A stretch of 29,024 nucleotides of DNA. Source: Isohypsibius dastychi. Taxonomy: Eukaryota > Tardigrada > Eutardigrada > Parachela > Isohypsibiidae. The notes beneath the pieces were generated by a model. It was given only the letters and a program-made list of their open reading frames with translations. It searched no databases and was not told the DNA's origin. The translations under genes and the position numbers were made by a program. This document shows positions 1-9,229 of the stretch, piece after piece; within the stretch, counting starts at the first letter, position 1; the number at the start of each line of letters is the position of its first letter. The stretch is taken from positions 1 to 29,024 of the forward strand of contig JAQIWT010000200.1 of assembly GCA_034696485.1 (NCBI GenBank), written 5' to 3'.

Positions 1-1143
1 CATCCACCGAGGGGATACCAGCTGCAACCGGCTATATTCTCTCTGGACCTCGATACAAAAGACCGAGAAGAGGATGATCTTGAGGAGTCACACTTTCACA
101 ATTTTTTCAACCTCATCGATCAAGCCAGCGTATCTCCCAATCGAAGTTATGCAAGGAAATGTCCGCTGGTGGACAATTCCAACTGGATCATCCTAAACTG
201 GAAGCCATTGGGTCAATGTAGTACCGTCATCGTCGACGGAGATTTCCAAGTTGAAATAGACTCTACAACCGATTCCATCATTTTCATCGCTGAGGGTGTT
301 GCATACATATCAGAGATTGTGAGAAAAATAGTTCGAAAGCTGCTTGACCAAAGCTTCTTTGAGAACAAACCGGTTCTGGTTCTGTTGATGAACAAAATGG
401 TTCAGAATCTTACAAGAGAACTGCGGGAGCGCGTTGAAGAGTCACTTGATTTGTTAGTTAAACAAATGATCTTTGCAACGAATAACCCAACGTTTCCTGT
501 TCATACAAAAGCCTGCCGTTCTGGTGTGTTGATGGAGAAAGATGTTACTGAAGGACTAGAATGGTTGTGGATGATTGCTGGTCTCGGTGACATGACCGGC
601 CGTTGGGATGAGTTGAGAGTGAATTATGAAGCTGTAAACAAAGAGAACGTGTGCCTGGAGTGTATGAAATGCCGCTGTAAAGGAGAACGAAAGAAAGTGG
701 AAAAGCTGAAGAGACGAAGAATTTATGGAATCAAAAATGACGCAGCTGCGAACAATTTCGGCGCAATTCGATTACAGAAGATCGGTGGATCCCCCTTAGA
801 AATTGGTTCAAGCATTGAGAGCCCCAAGGTGAAGCTCAGGAAGAAATCAACCCGGGACCTTATGTTGTTCCTATCAACATCAGAGAATTCTGGTGATTCA
901 CGGGATTTGAGGGGAATAAAGGTTATTAGCAAATCGGAGGAGATCAAGCTGGCTCCGATTGCCAAGCAAGACTTTGGTGACTTTTTGCCGGTGAAAGAAC
1001 TGGAAGATCCGGACGATTTCATCACCGCACAAGCCTGGGTAGACTATTATGGACGGAGGTCGGCAGTTGGAACAGAAGCTTCACCTTCTCTTATTGCAAT
1101 CAGGTCTTTCAAAAGCGCTTCCTCAAAAATCTCGGAGGTTTAG
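1..1143 (+). CDS. Divergent ARL13-like small GTPase, 3' part
   Basis: Frame 1 is open from the window edge to a TAG at 1141-1143 (380 codons), so the gene is truncated on its 5' side and the first 56 codons may include an upstream exon or intron boundary. Roughly residues 75-190 read like the second half of an ARF/ARL G domain. There is a beta-strand followed by helix (DSIIFIAEGVAYISEIVRK), then KPVLVLLMNK in the place of the NKxD box, then a segment ending EGLEWLWMIAG that resembles the KGLYWLL helix of ARL13. ARL13 proteins are known to act in cilia as GTPases with an extended C-terminal tail; here the tail (about 190 residues) is basic and serine-rich. The specificity box is NKMV, not NKxD, and no Walker A or G3 motif lies inside the window, so nucleotide binding is doubtful. 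It converges with the receptor gene at 1449. The family call is moderate; a generic ARF-like relic is the alternative. Confidence 0.5.
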   Translation, partial: HPPRGYQLQPAIFSLDLDTKDREEDDLEESHFHNFFNLIDQASVSPNRSYARKCPLVDNSNWIILNWKPLGQCSTVIVDGDFQVEIDSTTDSIIFIAEGVAYISEIVRKIVRKLLDQSFFENKPVLVLLMNKMVQNLTRELRERVEESLDLLVKQMIFATNNPTFPVHTKACRSGVLMEKDVTEGLEWLWMIAGLGDMTGRWDELRVNYEAVNKENVCLECMKCRCKGERKKVEKLKRRRIYGIKNDAAANNFGAIRLQKIGGSPLEIGSSIESPKVKLRKKSTRDLMLFLSTSENSGDSRDLRGIKVISKSEEIKLAPIAKQDFGDFLPVKELEDPDDFITAQAWVDYYGRRSAVGTEASPSLIAIRSFKSASSKISEV

Positions 1144-1448
1144 ACATTTCCTGGGAGTTTGTACAAGCCCGTTATTATGAGCTAACCTCATACCAAACCC
1201 CGTGAGAAGCAATTTCATTCATGTTATCTTTTGCGCATACATGATTTTGCTCTGCAGTTATGCGATTCAGTACACAGTTTTGGCAGTGTGGCTGATGGGT
1301 CAGTGCGCTTGGTTTTCTGATTGCATTCCTTGTTGATCTAGCTGAACTCAGAGACTAAAAAATGTTCAAGAGAAACTTGGGCACGTATTGGTTTTTACAG
1401 GCAAGCTCAACGAGAAACGATGAAAAAAGATCAGAAAGAAAGCAGATT
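1144..1448. other. Convergent intergenic gap, 305 nt
   Basis: This is the space between the 3' ends of two convergent genes (the ARL13-like gene on plus and the receptor on minus). It should hold both 3' UTRs. I see no canonical AATAAA on the expected strand for either gene and no further coding segment. Confidence 0.5.
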
Positions 1449-4278
1449 CTAAGATAGTCTGGAACAAAGAAAAGCTTGCTCAAGCTCTCTATCAGCCATC
1501 GTTTCGCCATTAAATTGCGTGCCGTTTGTGCATTTGATAGGAATGGCCTCACGGGGGTCGTATAACGAAGGTGCATTCATGATGACCGCTAAAGAGCCGA
1601 TGATTACAGCCAGTCCAAAAATCATGAGAAAAAACCGATCGATCACCCGCGCTGCATACTTCCAGTCTTGTATCTCCTGCAACAAACGTGGCATTAGAAA
1701 CACGTGAAAAACCCGAAAAAGGTCATCAACATTTTCTTGATCTTTGTTGTCTCTGAATCTGTCGCTGATGTACTTGAGCCCTTCGATTGCTCGAGCAACC
1801 TCAGGAGTGTACTGATGTTCAAGCCGAAAATCTCCTTCGGGCTCTTCGGGATATGATGCTAGCGAGAACTCTTCGATGTTCTCATTCAAAATGGCGGAAC
1901 TGTATTCACTCCTTCGTAGGAATCGTTCTCGCTCTCTTTGTTCCCTAGTTCGATAGACATGCTTAGGTGCATGCTGCTTTGGACGAGTGACCATCAGGGC
2001 TTTTGGCAATATTTCCACGAAAACTCGGCGGATCCAAGACGGCATTTTTGTGTGGGTGTTCGGGTTCCGAAACTAGAAATTTTGAGTTGACATATCTTTT
2101 TACACTTCTGGAAAATGTTGAAAACTGACATGAATATCCAAAACTCCAATGGTGATCATTGTACTCAGGGTGACAAGAATCATCGTGAAAATCAAATATA
2201 TTCCAATCAGTGGAATGTCTAGAGAAGTTGGCGGAACATTCTGAAAATCACGAACAACCTAAATCTCTTGATTCTCAGAGAGTAGAGCAAGTAGCGCATG
2301 TACGAGTACCTCAGCCAAGAGAAGGAAGAACACAGTCAAAGACATCAGAACTGAAATACTGAGGGTAATCTGCAATCAGAAGTTTGTTTGACAAGAGCAG
2401 TACATGTTGCGATTTTTGGGTTGCGGACTACAGAAACTTGAGTGATACCTTTTCACCGCTGTCACTTGGAAGGTAGAAAACCAGCACAGTCAGGAAAGAA
2501 ATCGCGACACACGGCACGATCATGTTGACTGTTAAAATTACGATGATAATCAGTCAGAATGATCTCGACAGATGCACTTATCATAGCTCGACAACTCACC
2601 TGTGAAATACATGGTCTTTCTGCGGATTGTGAGGCTGTAGGTGATGTCGATATATTCTTCAACGCAGCATTCGTACTTTATAGCACTGCGTTTTGCTGCG
2701 ACCTGGTTGAATGCTTTGCTTATGTTGGACTGGATAGGAGGTGCTTTTCAAAGAAGTGCTTACGTTTATGACGTCCCACTCGATACTGAGATAGTATTCA
2801 GAAAGGTCAATCCCGTTTTGCATTGTGGTGTTGTCGTTCAAGTATCCCCGAAGAGGTCTCAAGTTGATCTGATCGGCATCATAACTCCACGTTCCGAACT
2901 ATTACACAAAACGTTGTAGTATTGATTATGACATCAGAACTCGGGGTACCTACTTTTAGTTTGCAGGTCTGCTCATCCTAAAATCAAACGTCTGAGTGAT
3001 CATTGGAATACTCAGTCATTGTTGACCTTACGTATGGGAAGTATCGAACATCAATTCGGCAGTAACTTCGGTAGATTGCAGGAGGCTCCCATATTATATC
3101 CCCGTTATACCATACTACTGCCTTGGTTTTTATGGTTATTTCGTAATTTCCATCCGCGCTGAAACCACAAGGAAAAGTTCAGGTTTCAGCGCAATCCGCA
3201 TTAAGACACTCATCAAGGACATCAGACAGGTTTTCTTAATTTCAACTGACAGGCGAAGTGTAGCTCACTATACTCATGGAGCCAGTTGCAAAATTACTGA
3301 ACAGCCTTTACGATGTCGACGCTGCTTACTTATTGTAAAGAACGATATCCGGAATCCACAAAGTGTCACTTGGAATTTGAATCGAGCTCATTCCTCCGAA
3401 TTCTCCGGGGTCCCACTTGAGGCGGTAATCGCTCCATTGCTTGAAACGGAGAGAATCTGGATGTTTGCTCTGGACACTCATATTGAAACTGTCAACGTAC
3501 CTGCCGCAGCCAGATGTTGGTCATCACAACTTGGTTGACTTCGTCCTGCATAGACAGGGATAAGCCAATACACTACACAGTACACACTCAAAAAACAAAT
3601 CGGGTCGTGGGGGATTGCTATTCATAGAAAATTAATGGTGCATGTCCTGCTGGAACATAATATTTTGAACGGTCTCGTTCGAACAGACAACATTTTATCC
3701 GAGGCGACAGATTCTTGGAGCCTAGTGCATTCTTAAACATTCTTAACGGCCAGAAACTCATCCATGGAACTACTTCTGGCGTATATCTTGCATTTGAAGA
3801 AATTTCAAAAAACAACGAGATTCACGTCTTTATTGAAGAGTAGTTAACTGCAACTAAAAATATTGATGGTTCCGAAGAAGATGGTTTTGAGCGAGAGTTC
3901 TCGGAAGATTACTACAGCACATGTACATTTCATCCATTGTTAGGCAGCTCATGGAACCACTAAGGCCCGATTTATTGCAATATCAGATTTCGTCCAGCTG
4001 ATCAAAATGGCTGAGTTCTTGGGTTTGGTTCCATGTTGAGAGATGAATGTCAGCCAGAATCGACCGTAAATACTACAAGACGCTTCACTTACCACGTCAA
4101 TTAATTGTGTCAGCTTAATTTCCAGCGAGACATTCAAGCTATCCTTATCACTTATCACCGGTCGAACCAATTTGTTGTAGTCCTTCATTAGCCATTCATA
4201 TAATCGTCGTCCATCCGAATTGCAGAAAGTTATCCCAGTCAATGAAGCAAAGATGAAAACATGGAGATATGTACTCAT
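1449..4278 (-). CDS. Nicotinic acetylcholine receptor alpha-type subunit, complete
   Basis: Twelve exons splice in frame to 516 residues: 4278-4093, 3545-3501, 3439-3330, 3158-3032, 2977-2954, 2898-2764, 2702-2600, 2528-2449, 2369-2310, 2240-2130, 2072-1731 and 1676-1449. All junctions are GT-AG and the phases agree. It begins with a signal peptide ([19 protein letters not shown]). The ligand-binding domain has DEVNQ and WIPDIVLYN, the 13-residue Cys-loop ([15 protein letters not shown]) and a vicinal Cys pair (YECC) in loop C, which marks an alpha subunit. M1 ([20 protein letters not shown]), a GEK entry to M2, M3, the FRNPNTHTK turn into the M3-M4 loop and M4 after [10 protein letters not shown] follow. 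These are hallmarks of a cation-selective, acetylcholine-gated pentameric channel at the plasma membrane or synapse. The last intron (1677-1730) is only 54 nt and has no stop. The first intron is 547 nt. A paralogue lies upstream at 5494-7198. Which named subunit it corresponds to is not resolved. Confidence 0.93.
1677..1730 (-). other. 54-nt stop-free phase-0 intron
   Basis: It begins GTTGATGACC and ends TTGTTGCAG. Its length is a multiple of three and it contains no stop in the coding frame, so unspliced and spliced messages are both translatable. The homologous intron of the paralogue (5722-5789, 68 nt) starts GTTAGT and ends GTTGCAG at the same codon position, which supports a real intron here. 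Its 18 codons would fall in the cytoplasmic M3-M4 loop just before M4. Confidence 0.75.
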
Positions 4279-4920
4279 TTTCGATGAGTATGTGATTTGA
4301 AGAAATGAGAAAAGAAAAGTCGAACTCGCGAAAACATGGGATGGAAATGAATCCGTCTGCAAATATTTTAGCTTCCGTTTGGAGACTTGTGATGAAAGAT
4401 AAGCGAGAGCATATGTGGTGAATAGAGGAGATATGGGCAAAGAGCCGGGGATTTAAAATACACATCATCCATCTTAAGCCCGGCTGCCAAGATGCTCCTC
4501 ATCATCGCTTATCAAGTGTCAGTCAAGTTTGGGTCAGTTTACTTTGACCCAATACTCATCTTAAAATAGAATACGTTATTTCTTTGCAATACAGTACGCC
4601 GCCGGAACGAAAAAGTAGTGGCACAAGAGAAGCACGAATCCTTTAAAGTTTCAAAGGTGTGATAACAGTCCTTGATGAAAAAAGTAATGTATTGATGGTG
4701 ATGAACATTTCCACAGTAAAAAAGGAAAAATGAGGTATAATCATCTACCAGGGAATAAATTTTCGTAATGAGTAATTATCACACGGCTAATATGTGCATT
4801 ATTTAATTCTCTTTATATCCGTGTTTTCCTCCTTTCTATTCTGTGACAAATTCACAACATGCGGTTTTCGTTGAAAGAACCGAAATCTCATTTGACGATT
4901 GTTCTCGGAAATGAGTTTAC
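4279..4920. other. Upstream region of the receptor gene
   Basis: AT-rich sequence upstream of the receptor start codon. A TATTTTAAAT stretch on the minus strand near 4450-4462 could be a TATA-like element but is weak. I see no coding segment here. Confidence 0.3.
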
Positions 4921-5222
4921 CTGCCCAACCTTGGAGGCGCCAAACTGCCGCACTATACTGCTGGACAGCGTGTACTTCTCAGCCCAGGGGTCAGTCAAAT
5001 CGAGGCTCTCGTTGCTTCGTAGACGTAGATAGTCCTCTCAATCGGTGACCAATGAATGCGGGTATGCCCTAAACTCTGGTTGAATTCTGGATTCAAGTTC
5101 GCAAGCCGCGTTTCATGATGCGTTTCATTTTCTTTCGGTCTCCCTGCTTTAACATTTTCTTGGGGGGCAACTCCTTTTCGAGGACGAGAAATTGGCTGCC
5201 TAGTAGGTTCTTGCATTTTCAA
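4921..5222 (-). pseudogene. Exon-like block with apparent 2-nt frameshift, unknown family
   Basis: On the minus strand an ATG-initiated reading frame (MKMQEPTRQPISRPRKG...) runs to HWSPIE. A different frame then continues with plausible protein (DYLRLRSNESLDLTDPWAEK...GASKVGQ) and ends at a good donor, CAG|GTAAAC, at 4920/4921. The two frames join if an extra AG in a GAGAG run (near 5038-5044) is ignored, which suggests a slippage frameshift in a once-coding exon. I do not recognise the family and found no partner exon downstream before 4279. It could instead be two chance open frames. Confidence 0.3.
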
Positions 5223-5493
5223 TGAGAACGCACATTTTTCCGACGTTCCTTTTTGGCTCTACGTAACGTAGCGACCATCAACTGACCATGTTTTTGGTTG
5301 AAACCATCGAGCGCGAAGAGATGAAACCGAGCTTCTTACTTCCGAGTGCTAAATTGCAGTAACCAATTGTAGTTTTGTTGTCCTCTGATCATGCATGTAA
5401 GTCAGGAGCAGAATCGTCACAATAATTCACTAACCCATGATAAAGGCAAATGCTTGTGCTCAAGTTTTCCCAATTATTCTCATTCACACGTAA
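5223..5493. other. Intergenic, nothing recognised
   Basis: Short spacer between the exon-like block and the stop codon of the second receptor copy. No motif or RNA gene was recognised. Confidence 0.3.
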
Positions 5494-7198
5494 TTACAGC
5501 AGTCGAGAACACAGAAAGGCTTCTTCCAAGGCACGCGTTTCAAGATCTGGTCCTCCGAATACGGTCTCATTTGTGCATTTGACCGGGATTGGTTCTCGCT
5601 CATCGTATAGGGATGGTGCATCAAAGATGACCAACCCGGTTCCAAGAACGCATCCCAATCCAAACAGAACCAAGAACAAGCGGTCAATGACGCGTGCGGC
5701 GTACTTCCAGTCTTGGATTGTCTGCAACGGAAGGGCCACCAGTCTTAATAAATCTATACGTTATACATACAGTATGTTTTCGGACTAACATTCTCATCTT
5801 CTTTGTTATCTCGAAATCGATCGGCAATAAATTTGAGTCCTTCGATCGCTCGATTAACTTCTGGAGAATAATGCCGTTCGTATCGCCATTCCCCATCGTC
5901 CGAATCATCAGGGTTGGAAGCCACTGAATACTCCTGAAAATGCTCATTCCAGATCATGGTGCTGCTATGCTTGCTTCGTCGCATAAACTTTTCCCGCTCT
6001 TTTTCCTCACGTGTTTTCCGAATATATTTCGGTGCATACTGGCGTGGTCGATCCACTCTCAATATTTTTGGTAGAATATCGATGAACAGTCGTCGAATCC
6101 ATGTCGCCATCTTGGGGTGCGTGCTTGGATTTCGAAACTAAAACAAAAATTTGTCTGACATAACCAGGCACATACTTCCAAGTCCGAACTTACGTGTATA
6201 TCTAAAATGGTGACGGTTATCATCGTGCTGAGAGTTACTAGAATCATGGTGAATATTAGGTATTTCCCAATGAGAGGAACTGCCAAAGAAGTCGGTGGCA
6301 CATTCTGAAATTTCAGAACGTGTAAAAGGAATCAGAACTGAGCTTCGGAATCACACCTCAGCCAGCAAGAGAAAAAAGACGGTAAGGGACATCAAAACTG
6401 AAATGCTGAGAGTAATCTGCAAAGACAATGAACTGAAAAGTGCGAGATCGTCCCAACGAGGTCGCAAACCTTCTCTCCGCTATCACTCGGTAGGTAGAAG
6501 ACAAGGACTGTTAAAAACGAGATCGCCACACACGGAAATATCATATTGACTGCAGAGAATATTCAATATTCAATAACATATTCAATGAGATTGAGGAAGG
6601 TGCTGACCCGTAAAATACATTGTTTTTCTTCGGATTGTGAAGTCGTAGGTGATGTCGATGTATCGCTCATTCGGACAGCAGGAATATACGAGTTCACTAC
6701 GCTTTGCCGAAACCTGAACATTATTCACAGCTCAGCAAATTGCTGAACGTGTTCAAGCTTAACGTACAGCAATGACATCCCACTCGATGCTGAGATAATA
6801 TTCCGAAAGGTCAATTCCATTGTAGATCGTTGTTTGGTCGTTCTTGTAACCTCGCAATGGACGGAGATTGATTTGGTCGGCATCGTAGCTCCATGTTCCA
6901 AACTGCATCGACGAATACGTTAGCCAGATCATTCTACCAGATTTCACAGCGCTCTTTACCTTCAGTTTGCATGTCTGCTGATCCTGCAAGAAACAAAAGA
7001 GAATATCAATGTAAACCACGCAGTTGGGTGGATCTCGCTCTCACGTATGGAAAATATTCCACAAGAATGTAGCAGTAGCTGGAAAGACTAGGGCGTAAAA
7101 TTCCGAACTGTGTTGAATAACTGTTTCACTTCAAGGACCTGCGATAAATAGCCGGAGGCTCCCAAAGAATGTCACCATTCCACTGAATAACAGCTTTC
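5494..7198 (-). CDS. Nicotinic receptor alpha-type subunit paralogue, 5' part missing
   Basis: Ten exons join in frame: 7198-7139, 7078-7045, 6983-6960, 6902-6768, 6713-6608, 6549-6470, 6416-6357, 6304-6194, 6137-5790 and 5721-5494. They give 394 residues without a stop. Visible features are the [14 protein letters not shown] segment, the Cys-loop ([15 protein letters not shown]), the loop C pair YSCC, M1 to M3 (for example [20 protein letters not shown]), the FRNPSTHPK turn, [10 protein letters not shown] before M4, and a C-terminus close to that of the neighbour. Most exon lengths and phases match the complete gene at 1449-4278 (24, 135, 80, 60, 111 and 228 nt are identical), so the two are tandem duplicates. 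The signal peptide and about 110 N-terminal residues have no match in 7199-9229. As it stands it cannot make a normal subunit. Either the 5' exons were lost, or the assembly is broken in the low-complexity stretch upstream. The acceptor at 7198 is the least certain boundary. Confidence 0.85.
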
Positions 7199-8270
7199 CT
7201 TTTGGATAATGAAGACAAATGCATACATTCTTACGTTACCGCAAAAAAGAAAATACATCATGTAGTGCTTTTATAGTCCCGTCATAATCATTACATGATG
7301 TGTTTACGTGATGGGGGCGTGTATTGGATAATTGACCAATTTGATTTGTTGTTGTTTTCTGCTGTTGATTGTTGATTGGTTTGTTCGTTTATGTGTGATG
7401 ATGGGATGGTTTGGTTTCGTTTGTTTTTGATTCTTTCAGCAGTTTTGATTCTTTGATTCTTTATGAGTTCGAAAATGTTGACGTGCGTTTTCGGTCATAA
7501 GTTTAGATCCTTTGCCGACCAGTGAGGGAGGACGGTAACATTTTCGTTTTCGGTTAATTGCGTATTTTGTTATTATGAACGGGATGTTGTGTTTCAGGCA
7601 GTTTAGCAGGCGTTATTTTCGTGAGCGGATGAACGGCGATCTTTTTGACGGTGAGATTATTTTGTTGTATTGAGTAAATGAGAATGTTTTTTATTTCAAA
7701 AAAGGTGTATGCAAAGAAGATGCCCTCAACTTGGCTGAAGAACAGTGTCGTGAGTGATTTGGATTGATTAGTCCATAATTTGCCTGTGCGGTCTGTATAT
7801 TTGCTGCCCGGTGTGCTCGCTTTGCCCTTGTTGAGCAAAGGACGCATACTGGAAAGAACTGGGATGTTGTACGAAGAAGGAATCGGTTCGTTGAGAAGGG
7901 TTCGGATTTCGGCGGTGTATCGGTCGGATATTGTTGCTTCTATTGATTAAACAATCGGAAATGGCGGGGTGGTTGCCTGTTTCGTCGTCAGTGTCTCAGT
8001 GATCCTTATTTCATTGCTGGGATATGGTACAATATCTTGGCTGGGATAAAGAATTTGACATGGAATTTTCTGATAGAGCTTGAATGATATAATTTGAAGT
8101 TTGTACTGCTAATTTGAAGCTGTAGAATGCACTCCTGAATCTGTAAAAGTACCAACTTCACTCAACATCAATATAACCGCAAAAAACATCGAAATTTTCA
8201 TTTTTTTGGCATAAAAACCTCCCTTAAAAATTTGAAGCTAACACCTTCCCCTTGAATAAGGGGGGAGGCC
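7199..8270. other. Non-coding stretch with strong GT bias
   Basis: Where the missing receptor exons should lie there is instead GT-rich plus-strand sequence (about 7320-7960) with runs such as TTGTTGTTGTTTTCTGCTG. A short inverted repeat (CATCATGTA at 7257-7265 and TACATGATG near 7292) sits at the edge next to the receptor copy. No frame stays open long enough to call a gene, and I recognise no protein family. Confidence 0.4.
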
Positions 8271-8444
8271 TTCATTGAAGGGGGAGTTTCCTGGATTTCA
8301 GGAAGGAATTCACTCCGCTCTTCACCCGACCCCCTCTCCCCCCCTTTCCCCCGCTCAAATTCATCATTTGGCGGGCAACTTTGATCATATCGGCGTAGCG
8401 AAGCGATATTCTCAAATGAAGGGGGTTGGTGGAGGGTTGGTTGA

Positions 8445-8456
8445 GGGGGGGGGGGG
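8445..8456 (+). repeat. Poly-G run (12 G)
   Basis: A run of 12 G lies inside a purine-rich G tract (about 8418-8460). On the C-rich side it is preceded by CCCCTCTCCCCCCCTTTCCC near 8332-8352. Similar runs occur at 20738-20748, 20907-20916 and 22770-22781. Confidence 0.9.
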
Positions 8457-8570
8457 TGGTAGTATTTATGAAATATTTTAGATTACGATTACAATTGCAA
8501 AGAGTCATTAAAGTGATGACCAGGATTTAGGACTCGTTTGACATAACTGGATACATTAAGGGATGTTATT

Positions 8571-8905
8571 AAGTGACCATCTGAGAATTTGTCTTAAATA
8601 TGTTTCGTTTTCATAGTTTTTCACAAAATCAATGTGTCATGGTTCTCAGGTGACTGTTTGAGAAATTGTCCTAAATACGTTTCAATTTTAAGAATTTTTC
8701 TGAAATTAATGTGTCATGGTTTTCAAGTGACTGTTTGGGAATTGTCTTAAATATGTTTCACTCCAGAGTTTTTCTCAAATCAATGTGTCACGGTTCTCAA
8801 GTGACTGTTTGAGAAATTGTCATAACTAAGTTTCATTTTCAAGTTTCTCTAAAATTAATGTGTCATGGTTTTCGAGTGACTGTTTGAAAATTTGTCTTAA
8901 ATAAC
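8571..8905 (+). repeat. Tandem repeat, about 76-bp unit, about 4.4 copies
   Basis: Units restart near 8573, 8650, 8727, 8801 and 8877, each with GTGAC(T/C)GTTTGAGAAATTGTC followed by TAAATATGTTTCA, an AT-rich middle and AATGTGTCATGGTTTTC. Unit length drifts from 73 to 78 bp and identity is imperfect, so this is an old minisatellite. The TGTTTGAGAAATT core resembles the core of the 33-bp satellite at 16570-17235. Confidence 0.85.
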
Positions 8906-9229
8906 AAAGGAAAACACATACCCATTCTTGCAATGTATTTCTTTTTAAACGAAAATTGCCATGCATCTGGTATTCTATTGTCTGTAAAGTTTGAACACGC
9001 CGGTCCTGATGGAATTCGTGTTACAATTTATTCCGATGAGTGGATATTGTGATTTTTGTCCACGCGTAAGATGAACGAGTGGTCGATAACATTAGTACTA
9101 AACAAAACTCCAGGACAGCGAAGGAAAACAAACAGGAGAATATTGCCCGAAAATGAGTGAGCTGACAAAATTTTAGATAAGAGGTTAATTTACGACTGAG
9201 CCGTTGGGCTCTCGATCATGGAATTGAGA
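8906..9229. other. Intergenic, 3' side of the orphan gene
   Basis: AT-rich spacer downstream of the stop codon at 9230-9232. No recognisable gene or repeat was seen. Confidence 0.3.

Noticed and set aside
3618-3815. Minus-strand 65-codon open frame
   Set aside because: It lies within the 547-nt first intron of the receptor gene, has no domain and no splice support.
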